A stretch of 13,227 bases of DNA, taken from an uncultured Eubacteriales bacterium. GTDB lineage: Bacteria; Bacillota; Clostridia; Christensenellales; Aristaeellaceae. The stretch covers positions 1-13,227 of the forward strand of contig CALVPU010000086.1 in assembly GCA_944353735.1 (NCBI GenBank), given 5' to 3'. A program made the position numbers and the translations under genes. Shown piece after piece: positions 7,801 through 13,227 of this stretch. The stretch's first letter is position 1, and each line of letters starts with the position of its first letter. The notes beneath the pieces were generated by a model that was not told where the DNA came from, searched no databases, and saw only the letters and a list, made by a program, of their open reading frames with translations.

Positions 7801-8751
7801 TCACTTCAGCGTGATGATCACGCGGCGGTACGGCTCCTCGCCTTCCGAATGGGTCGTGACGTCCGGATCCGCCTGCAGCGCGGAGTGCAGAATGCGGCGC
7901 TCGTAGGGATTCATCGGCTCCAGCGCCACGCGGCGACCGCTCTTCTTGCAGCGCCCCGCCATGCGCACGGCGAGCTTGCGCAGCGCCTCTTCGCGCTTGG
8001 CGCGATAGTTTTCGGTGTCCAGCGACACGCGCAGGTAATCCTCGCGAGCGCGGTTGACGTTGAGGCTGGTCAGGTACTGCAGCGCGTCAAGCGTCTCGCC
8101 GCGGCGTCCAATGAGGATGGACATGTTCTCGCCGGAGAGCACCATCTTCAGCTGTTCCTCGCTCTCGGCGACGGCGATCTGCGCCGGCACGCCCATGCGC
8201 TCGGTCAGTCCCAGCAGGAACGCGCGCGCGTTGTGCGCCGTCTCGCTGAGCTGGTCGTCCGGCGTGGGCACGAACGGCTCGTGCTCGATCGGCGCGGGCG
8301 CCGGCGTTTCGGCAGTCTCCGCCGGCTTCTGCTCCGCCGGCTTCTGAGGTTTCGGCTCGCGCTTTTTCTTCTCCGCGCGCGGCTTGGGCGCCTCCGCCTT
8401 TTCGGGCTTGTCCCCCTTCTCCGCCTTGGCGGTTTCAGGACGATCCTCGTGCGCCTTGGCGCCTTCCGGCTTCTTTTCCGGTTTGTCCGCCTTCGGCTTG
8501 TCCTGCCGCGCCTTCTGGCGCTTACCGGAAGGCTGGTCGAGGGAGAACACGGGCATCTCGATGTCGAGATCCTTGTTCGACTGCTTCATGGTCAGGCGGA
8601 CCTTGGCGGGACGGCCGAAGATGCCAAACAGCCCGGGGCTGCCCATTTCGATGACCTGAATATCCACATCGCCGGAATCACAGCCGAGCTCAGCCAGTCC
8701 CTTGGCGATTGCGTCCTTGACGGTCTTGCCCGTCGATTCGATAAACTTCAA
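7801..8751 (-). CDS. jag: Jag/KhpB (EloR) RNA-binding protein, SpoIIIJ-associated
   Basis: This 316-residue cytoplasmic RNA-binding protein is the usual partner gene of yidC in Firmicutes, where homologues act with KhpA in cell elongation and small-RNA networks. Residues 1-52 are the Jag-N domain (MKFIESTGKTVKDAIAKGL, GSPGLFGIFGRPAKV). Residues about 53-165 are a charged K/E/P/A linker, followed by a KH domain with the GxxG loop GRRG (215-218) and an R3H domain with RRILH (285-289). The start is TTG 8751, set by a perfect AAGGAGG (8767-8761) nine nt upstream; no in-frame ATG fits. It lies 54 nt after yidC and is the last gene of its operon. The linker is long for the family, which makes the protein larger than the 208-residue B. 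subtilis Jag. Confidence 0.95.
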   Translation of the reverse strand: MKFIESTGKTVKDAIAKGLAELGCDSGDVDIQVIEMGSPGLFGIFGRPAKVRLTMKQSNKDLDIEMPVFSLDQPSGKRQKARQDKPKADKPEKKPEGAKAHEDRPETAKAEKGDKPEKAEAPKPRAEKKKREPKPQKPAEQKPAETAETPAPAPIEHEPFVPTPDDQLSETAHNARAFLLGLTERMGVPAQIAVAESEEQLKMVLSGENMSILIGRRGETLDALQYLTSLNVNRAREDYLRVSLDTENYRAKREEALRKLAVRMAGRCKKSGRRVALEPMNPYERRILHSALQADPDVTTHSEGEEPYRRVIITLK

Positions 8752-8760
8752 GGCACGATG

Positions 8761-8767
8761 CCTCCTT
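8761..8767 (-). promoter_or_regulatory. Ribosome binding site that fixes the TTG start of jag
   Basis: AAGGAGG on the minus strand stands nine nt before TTG 8751. It decides for this start over nearby out-of-frame ATG and GTG codons. Confidence 0.85.
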
Positions 8768-8805
8768 ATGGTCGTCGGGAAGCGCCGGCGGACCCGGAAT
8801 CGGGG

Positions 8806-9801
8806 TCAACGGGCGTCTCCGTTCTTCTCGAGCTCGCGCTTGGCGTCCTCGCGGTCGAAGATCCAGTTGAGCACGAGGTTCTGTACGATGGAAATGACGT
8901 TGACCGCCATCCAGTAGATGGAGAAGGCGGAGTTGCTGGTGGCGCAGATCCACAGCGAGAACAGCGGGAAGAACCACTTCATGAAGCCGCTGTTCATGGC
9001 GTTCGCGGGTTCGGGCTGGGCGGGCTGATCCTTGTCCTTCTTCTTGCCGGAGACGTTCATGACCTTGGTCATCAGGAACTGGCTGACGGCGGCGAGGATG
9101 GGCAGGATGAACAATCCATTGGCATACTCAAACAGCGCCGCAAACGACGTGGGAATGTGCAGCGTCGTCTGGAAGATGATGAAGTTCAGCGGGATGCTCG
9201 TAAACGCATTGGCGCCGTACTGCGCGGCGATGGCGGCATACTCCGGAGTGGCGAGGAACGCGCGCGCCGCCTCGATGTTCTCGGCGGTCAGAATCGACGA
9301 ATAGCTCGCCGTGCCGATCTCCGCAAGCGCGCTGCCCGCGGCGGGCAGGATGGAGGACATGAACGAGTCTGGCATGAACACGTTCTTGATCCACAGCCAG
9401 CTCTGGAAAGCCGGCGCGATGCCGTCGCGCAGGTTGAGCAGCATCTGCACGGTATGTTCGTTGGCGACGACGCGCATCGCCGTGAACATGAAGATCAGGA
9501 TCGGATACTGCAAAAGCAACGGCAGGCAGCCCGCCGTCATGCTCACGTGCTCCTTGCGGTACAGCTCCAGCGTCTTCTGGTTGAGCTTTTCCTTGTCGTT
9601 GGCATACTTCTTTTGCAGTGCCTGCAGCTTCGGCTGGATGCGCATCGTGGCGCGCATGCCGCGGCGGGACTTGATGTCCAGCGGCAGCACCAGCAGGCGC
9701 ACGAACAGCGTGAACACCACGACCGACCATCCGTAATTGCCCACCCAGCTGTAGATCCAGTTGAGCACGGAGACAAACAAGCTGTTGATCGAGTCTATCA
9801 T
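8806..9801 (-). CDS. yidC: Membrane protein insertase YidC (SpoIIIJ/Oxa1 family)
   Basis: This 331-residue integral membrane protein inserts and folds other membrane proteins, alone or with SecYEG. Five hydrophobic segments fit the Gram-positive form: about 22-42, 90-112, 229-248, 272-290 and 292-313. R35 in TLFVRLLVLPL is the conserved hydrophilic-groove arginine. The cytoplasmic hairpin with QPKLQALQKKYANDKEKLNQ follows, then GCLPLLLQYPILIFMF. A segment of about 80 residues (about 145-228) separates LWIKNVFMPDSF from NGLFILPILAAVSQF and makes the protein longer than the 261-residue B. subtilis SpoIIIJ. No lipobox is visible at the N-terminus. ATG 9801 has TTGGAGGA upstream. The C-terminal tail is charged (DREDAKRELEKNGDAR). 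Confidence 0.96.
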   Translation of the reverse strand: MIDSINSLFVSVLNWIYSWVGNYGWSVVVFTLFVRLLVLPLDIKSRRGMRATMRIQPKLQALQKKYANDKEKLNQKTLELYRKEHVSMTAGCLPLLLQYPILIFMFTAMRVVANEHTVQMLLNLRDGIAPAFQSWLWIKNVFMPDSFMSSILPAAGSALAEIGTASYSSILTAENIEAARAFLATPEYAAIAAQYGANAFTSIPLNFIIFQTTLHIPTSFAALFEYANGLFILPILAAVSQFLMTKVMNVSGKKKDKDQPAQPEPANAMNSGFMKWFFPLFSLWICATSNSAFSIYWMAVNVISIVQNLVLNWIFDREDAKRELEKNGDAR

Positions 9802-9840
9802 TCTCTATCCTCCAAGAGGGTAATCTTCAACCAATACAAG

Positions 9841-9896
9841 AAAATGCCCAAGGCGCACCCGCGCGATGCAGCGGGCTCGCGAGCCGCGGGCATTTT
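9841..9896. other. Nested hairpin between yidD and yidC
   Basis: AAAATGCCC (9841-9849) pairs perfectly with GGGCATTTT (9888-9896). Inside lies a 12-nt palindrome, GGCTCGCGAGCC (9874-9885). A second stem, GCGGGAG-N6-CTCCCGC (9908-9927), lies just upstream in the transcribed direction. The A/T flanks resemble a two-way terminator, so it may attenuate transcription into yidC-jag or stabilise the upstream message. The 145-nt gap itself has no gene. Confidence 0.45.
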
Positions 9897-9946
9897 TCGC
9901 AAGACCTGCGGGAGGCATTGCTCCCGCGCAGACAGCGCGATCCGCC

Positions 9947-10168
9947 TCACGGAACGGGATCATAGCCGCCCTTGTGAAACGGATGGCAGCGCAGGATGCG
10001 GCGCACGGCAAGATAACCGCCCTTGAGCGCGCCGTACTTGGTCACCGCTTCCAGCGCGTACTGCGAGCACGTGGGGACGAACCGGCAGCACCCGGGGTGC
10101 CGCGGCGAGATGTTCCTCTGATAGAAGCGGATCAGGCCGATCAGCAGCCGCTTCGGCACGGAACGCAT
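9947..10168 (-). CDS. yidD: YidD membrane-protein insertion efficiency factor
   Basis: This 73-residue protein belongs to a small cysteine-rich family that sits at the inner membrane through an amphipathic helix and assists YidC-dependent insertion. The family core is complete: LIRFYQRNISP, HPGCCRFVPTCSQYALEA (C27, C28, C34), and RRILRCHPFHKGGYDPVP (C61). The extra Cys at 28 replaces the common HPGCRFTPTC spacing or extends it by one. The ATG directly follows the rnpA stop (TAGATG), with GGGAGGG upstream inside rnpA, so the two are translationally coupled. Confidence 0.96.
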   Translation of the reverse strand: MRSVPKRLLIGLIRFYQRNISPRHPGCCRFVPTCSQYALEAVTKYGALKGGYLAVRRILRCHPFHKGGYDPVP

Positions 10169-10543
10169 CTACGCACCCTCCCTGAGCAGCTTGGCGCGCG
10201 CGAGCAGGCTGTGCAGCTCGCGCGTGAGGGCCGCGTGTTCGACCTTGCTGGCGGATGGTCGCGCCACGAAGACGTACTTGCCGCACTTCATCTGCGCGCG
10301 CATCCGGCGCACATCCTCGCGCATCCAGCGGCGCACGCGGTTGCGCGTCACGGCGTTGCCCACCTTGCCGGAGACCGAAAAGCCGATCTTCAGGTCGCGC
10401 CCCTTCATGTACACCAGCGTGACATTGCGCGACGGCGTGGACTTGCCGCGGCGGTAGACGAACCGGTAGTTCCGGTTTTCACCCAGACGATAGCGGCGCG
10501 GGAACGCCTGCGAGCCGCGCGCCGCAGCGGGAACGCCCTCCAC
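10169..10543 (-). CDS. rnpA: Ribonuclease P protein component RnpA
   Basis: RnpA is the protein subunit that helps the RNase P RNA bind and cleave the 5' leader of pre-tRNA. The protein has 124 residues, close to the family norm of about 115-130. The conserved basic signature is GKVGNAVTRNRVRRWMRE (RNRxRR at 67-72), preceded by the RLGENRNYRFVYRRG strand region and followed by YVFVARPSA. The only possible start is GTG 10543: the rpmH stop TAA is in the same frame nine nt upstream, and no ATG or TTG occurs before the conserved part. The Shine-Dalgarno is weak, so expression may rely on reinitiation after rpmH, which is inference. Confidence 0.95.
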   Translation of the reverse strand: MEGVPAAARGSQAFPRRYRLGENRNYRFVYRRGKSTPSRNVTLVYMKGRDLKIGFSVSGKVGNAVTRNRVRRWMREDVRRMRAQMKCGKYVFVARPSASKVEHAALTRELHSLLARAKLLREGA

Positions 10544-10549
10544 GATCGG

Positions 10550-10693
10550 TTACGCGGAGAGGACCTTGCGACCGCGGGCGCGGCGCGCCTTGAGGACGTT
10601 GCGACCGGCGCGGGTCTTCATGCGCGCGCGGAAGCCGTGCACCTTGGATCTCTGACGCTTCTTGGGCTGATAGGTACGAACCGAACTTGCCAT
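10550..10693 (-). CDS. rpmH: 50S ribosomal protein L34
   Basis: This 47-residue, very basic protein of the large ribosomal subunit has the family core RTYQPKKRQRSKVHGFRARM followed by KTRAGRNVLKARRARGRKVLSA. The ATG at 10693 is chosen over a longer frame from 10753 because it has AAGGAG about nine nt upstream and matches family length. It is the first gene of the minus-strand operon, behind a consensus promoter. Confidence 0.97.
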   Translation of the reverse strand: MASSVRTYQPKKRQRSKVHGFRARMKTRAGRNVLKARRARGRKVLSA

Positions 10694-10772
10694 GACGAAA
10701 CACTCCTTACGCAATCTGAATTGGGAGCGATCCGCCCGGAAAGGGCAGACCACCCAGAATTACAACCTCATC

Positions 10773-10801
10773 AGTATAGCCGATTGCCGCCGTTCTGTCA
10801 A
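10773..10801 (-). promoter_or_regulatory. Consensus sigma-A promoter of the rpmH operon
   Basis: On the minus strand a perfect TTGACA (10801-10796) is followed after exactly 17 nt by TATACT (10778-10773). The rpmH start lies about 80 nt downstream. This is the best promoter in the window and fits a highly expressed ribosomal gene. Confidence 0.88.
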
Positions 10802-10886
10802 GCATTCTTCCATGAAATCTCGCCGTCTTCCGCCGGATTTCAACGCAAATTTTTCACAATTGCGCCGAACCTCGCGCCAATAGGAA

Positions 10887-10922
10887 GATTCGCTTGCCAT
10901 CGGGCGCGAATCGGGGTATAAT
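10887..10922 (+). promoter_or_regulatory. Sigma-A promoter of the acyltransferase gene with flanking inverted repeat
   Basis: TTGCCA (10894-10899), 17 nt, and a perfect TATAAT (10917-10922) form a strong promoter. GATTCGC (10887-10893) and GCGAATC (10906-10912) form a 7-bp inverted repeat that brackets the -35 box, a good place for a repressor. The promoter rules out the upstream in-frame starts at 10894 and 10921 for the gene. Confidence 0.75.
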
Positions 10923-10952
10923 GACATTGACTTCGCCGCAAGACGGCACGAT

Positions 10953-10958
10953 GAGGTG
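10953..10958 (+). promoter_or_regulatory. Ribosome binding site that fixes the acyltransferase start
   Basis: GAGGTG lies seven nt before ATG 10966. The other in-frame ATG at 10951 overlaps this site and has no motif of its own. Confidence 0.7.
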
Positions 10959-10965
10959 CATCGCC

Positions 10966-12201
10966 ATGAAGCTCAACGCCCGCGCCCGCGCGATTCCCGA
11001 CTACGTCGACACGCTGGATGGCTTTCGCGCCGTCGCCACGTTTCTGGTGCTGATCTTTCACTACTGGCAGCAGTCGTGGGTATCGATGGTCGTCCATATC
11101 GGTCCGGTTGCGATCGACTTCACGCCCATCGTCTCCATCGGCAGTCTGGGCGTGGAGCTGCTGTTCGCGCTCAGCGGTTTCTGCCTGTACTACCCGCTCG
11201 CCGTCCATCCGGAGCGCCGGCTGCACGCCGGGCAGTACGCTTACAAGCGCGCCGTGCGCATCCTGCCAACGTACTTCCTGTGCGTAATCGTCTGCTCCGT
11301 CTACCAGATCGGCCGGCTGGACCCGGCGCTGCTGCGCGAGCAGTTCATCGGCAACATGACGCTGACGCAGATGTCCACGGCGTCGCTGGCGTACAACCAC
11401 CTCAATCCCGTGCTCTGGTCGATCGCCATCGAGGCACAGTTCTATCTGATCTTTCCCCTGCTGCTGCCGCTGTTTCGCAAAAAGCCCTACTGGGTGATGC
11501 TGGCGGCGTTCGCCATCGGTGAGGGCTGGCGGATGTACCTGCGCGACGTTGACTATTCCAGAATCGGCTGGCTGATGAACCAGCTGCCGGCGATGATCGA
11601 CGTCTACGTCGGCGGCATGCTCGCGGCGCACGTCGCAGCACAGCTCAAGCGCCTGCTCGACGAACGCCAGCGCGCGGCGCTGCGACCGGCGTTTACGCTG
11701 GCGGCGATGATGTTCGCGGCGACCTATTTCCTCGCGGTAATGTACATCGGCGCGCTGCGCTATGAGGATGTGCCTGAAAACCTTTCCCGCCTGCAGATGC
11801 ACACGCGCAAGTTCGTCGCCGTGGCGTTCTGCGGCGCGATCGCCGCGTCGGTGTTCAGCTGCGCATGGATGCACCGCCTACTCGGCAATCCCGTGACGCG
11901 CTTCGTCAGCACGATCTCCTATCAGGTCTACATGTGGCACGGCTGGATCGCGCTGCGTCTCAAGGAATGGAACCTGCCGCCCTACGCCACCGAGCGCCCG
12001 ATGGACGATCCCGCGTGGCGCTGGCCCTACATGCTGCTGTGCATCGCGCTGAGCCTCGCCATCGCCATCCTCATGACCTATCTGGTCGAGCGGCCCATTT
12101 CCAGATTCTGCCTCGCCCACGCGCCGCGCTGGGCAAAGCCCAAGCCGCCGCGCGTCCAGCCCGGAAACGCGCCGACCGACCATGGAGGGACGCCGTCATG
12201 A
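10966..12201 (+). CDS. Acyltransferase-3 family membrane protein (OafA/YrhL-like)
   Basis: This 411-residue protein has about ten hydrophobic segments. Proteins of this family move acetyl or other acyl groups across the membrane onto sugars of surface polysaccharide, peptidoglycan or lipids. Family motifs are visible: TLDGFRAVAT at the start of helix one, FHYW with H32, the helix LGVELLFALSGFCLYYP, the basic KRAVRILPTY (94-103), and LWSIAIEAQFYLIFPLLLP with E156. YLVERPISRF (372-381) ends the last helix. The C-terminal tail is a short Pro-rich stretch. No SGNH domain is attached. ATG 10966 is chosen from its ribosome binding site and the promoter position. The stop overlaps the next start by 4 nt (ATGA). 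The acyl donor and acceptor cannot be read from the sequence. Confidence 0.9.
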   Translation: MKLNARARAIPDYVDTLDGFRAVATFLVLIFHYWQQSWVSMVVHIGPVAIDFTPIVSIGSLGVELLFALSGFCLYYPLAVHPERRLHAGQYAYKRAVRILPTYFLCVIVCSVYQIGRLDPALLREQFIGNMTLTQMSTASLAYNHLNPVLWSIAIEAQFYLIFPLLLPLFRKKPYWVMLAAFAIGEGWRMYLRDVDYSRIGWLMNQLPAMIDVYVGGMLAAHVAAQLKRLLDERQRAALRPAFTLAAMMFAATYFLAVMYIGALRYEDVPENLSRLQMHTRKFVAVAFCGAIAASVFSCAWMHRLLGNPVTRFVSTISYQVYMWHGWIALRLKEWNLPPYATERPMDDPAWRWPYMLLCIALSLAIAILMTYLVERPISRFCLAHAPRWAKPKPPRVQPGNAPTDHGGTPS

Positions 12202-13227
12202 CCGAACGCCTTGCCCCGCGCCGCAGTCTGTGGCGCGAACCGCGCCTGTGGTATGGCGCGTTTATCGTGGTGCTGGCATGGACCGGCATCATGATGATTC
12301 TCGGCTTTGACATCTTCGCCCACTCCCCGCGCGACAGCTACACGCTGCAGGCGCTTGCCTGGCGTGAAGGCAAGCTCTCGCTCGGGCAGGATTACCCATG
12401 GCTGGAGCTGGCGATCTACAACGGCGACTACTATGTCAGTTTTCCCAGCGTGCCGGCGCTGGTGATGTGGTTCCTCTCACTCTTCTTTGGAAGCAACACG
12501 CCGAACACGCTGGTCACGGGGCTGTACTTCCTGACTACGTACTTCGCCGGCTACGCGCTCGCGCGACGCTTTCGCAAGAGCGCCGACGCGCTGTTCTTCG
12601 CGCTGTTCCTGACGCTCGGCTGCAACATGCTGCAATTCTCGCTGACGGGCGACGTGTGGAATCAGGCGCAGCTGATGTGCTTCATGCTCACGACGCTGTG
12701 CGCGCTGGGACTGACGGGACGCTCGCCCGCCGAATGGGCATTGGGACTGTTCTGCCTTGCGCTCTCGGTCGGCTGCCGACCGTTTCAGGCGGCGTTCGTG
12801 CCGCCCGCGCTGTGGATGTTGTATAAAAAGCTCTCCGGAACGCGCCCCTCGCCCCTTGCCCAAACGCTCGTGCGGATGGTTCCCTATCTGATCGCGCCGG
12901 CACTGGTGGCGCTGGCGCTGGGATGGTACAGCTTCGCGCGCTTTGGCAACCCGCTCGAGTTCGGGCACAACTACCTGCCCGAGTTCACCCGCGACCCCGA
13001 CCAGCCGCAGTTCGGGCTGCAGTACGTCGCCAGCAACGCCGCCAACCTGCTGCGGCTGCCGTGGTTCGAGGGAAACCGGCTGCTGTTCCCGAAATTCAAC
13101 GGCTTCGCGTTCTACATGGTCAATCCCATCTACGTCACCGCCGCGGTCGCCGGCATCGTCAAAGCGGCGCGTCGCCGCTGGGACATGACCGACGCGCTGC
13201 TCGCGCTCGCCGTCGCGCTGGAGATCT
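12198..13227 (+). CDS. Polytopic membrane protein, probable GT-C type glycosyltransferase (3' end outside window)
   Basis: The frame starts at ATG 12198, with GGAGGG nine nt upstream, and is open for 343 codons to the window end. It has a basic N-terminus, a first membrane helix at about 19-39, then a non-cytoplasmic loop with HSPRDSYTLQALAWREGKL and LELAIYNGDYYVSFPSVPALVM (acidic D46, D65, E70). At least five more hydrophobic helices follow. The layout and loop pattern (Asp after helix one, YNGDYYVSFP, then helix) resemble ArnT/PMT-like and RgtA-D-like proteins, which use polyprenyl-phosphate sugars. The 4-nt overlap with the acyltransferase implies one transcript and a shared surface-glycan role. 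No close family name can be assigned from what is visible, and the C-terminal part is missing. Confidence 0.75.
   Translation, partial: MTERLAPRRSLWREPRLWYGAFIVVLAWTGIMMILGFDIFAHSPRDSYTLQALAWREGKLSLGQDYPWLELAIYNGDYYVSFPSVPALVMWFLSLFFGSNTPNTLVTGLYFLTTYFAGYALARRFRKSADALFFALFLTLGCNMLQFSLTGDVWNQAQLMCFMLTTLCALGLTGRSPAEWALGLFCLALSVGCRPFQAAFVPPALWMLYKKLSGTRPSPLAQTLVRMVPYLIAPALVALALGWYSFARFGNPLEFGHNYLPEFTRDPDQPQFGLQYVASNAANLLRLPWFEGNRLLFPKFNGFAFYMVNPIYVTAAVAGIVKAARRRWDMTDALLALAVALEI

Noticed and set aside
7849..10026. Long plus-strand open frame of 725 codons opposite jag and yidC
   Set aside because: It is a GC-driven shadow: rich in Arg, His and Ala, and opposite three well-recognised genes.
10694..10965. 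Replication origin beside rpmH
   Set aside because: No TTATCCACA-type boxes or cluster of near matches, and no dnaA; only promoters are seen.
10894..10965. Upstream starts (TTG 10894, ATG 10921, ATG 10951) for the acyltransferase
   Set aside because: The first two lie inside the promoter -35 and -10 boxes; the third overlaps the ribosome binding site that serves ATG 10966.

Overview
The window is a GC-rich bacterial chromosome segment. It reads as a high-GC member of the Firmicutes (Clostridia). The evidence is strong AGGAGG-type ribosome binding sites, consensus sigma-A promoters, a Gram-positive style lipoprotein binding protein, and the gene order rpmH-rnpA-yidD-yidC-jag. A Christensenellales-like or Oscillospiraceae-like source is a guess only; nothing here fixes the genus.

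Layout. (1) 1-1428, minus: a membrane-anchored protein of the metallophosphoesterase family that lacks several metal ligands; its last residues lie outside the window. (2) 1429-1746: a divergent intergenic region with a sigma-A promoter for each side. (3) 1747-6776, plus: a complete polyamine uptake operon, made of an XRE-cupin regulator, potA, potB, potC and potD, closed by a strong intrinsic terminator at 6799-6828. PotD has an unusual linker of about 210 residues between its lipid anchor and its binding domain. (4) 6829-7800: about 970 bp without a confident gene. It holds a cluster of imperfect palindromic repeats of 59-75 bp, then a possible decayed helix-turn-helix reading frame on the minus strand. 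(5) 7761-10801, minus: the rpmH-rnpA-yidD-yidC-jag operon with a consensus promoter at one end and an intrinsic terminator at the other. It makes ribosomal protein L34, the RNase P protein, and the membrane insertion proteins with their RNA-binding partner. (6) 10894-13227, plus: an acyltransferase-3 membrane protein overlapping by 4 nt a large membrane protein that resembles GT-C glycosyltransferases and is cut by the window end.

How the parts work together. The pot operon is self-contained: PotD captures polyamine outside, PotB and PotC form the channel, PotA powers it, and the cupin regulator probably senses polyamine. The rpmH operon is housekeeping, but its usual neighbours are missing: no dnaA beyond rpmH and no mnmE/mnmG beyond jag. 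The last pair looks like a surface-glycan modification module.

I do not see a clear new multi-gene system. The items most worth a second look are the ligand-depleted metallophosphoesterase, the repeat cluster at 6946-7345, and the expanded repeat linker in PotD.
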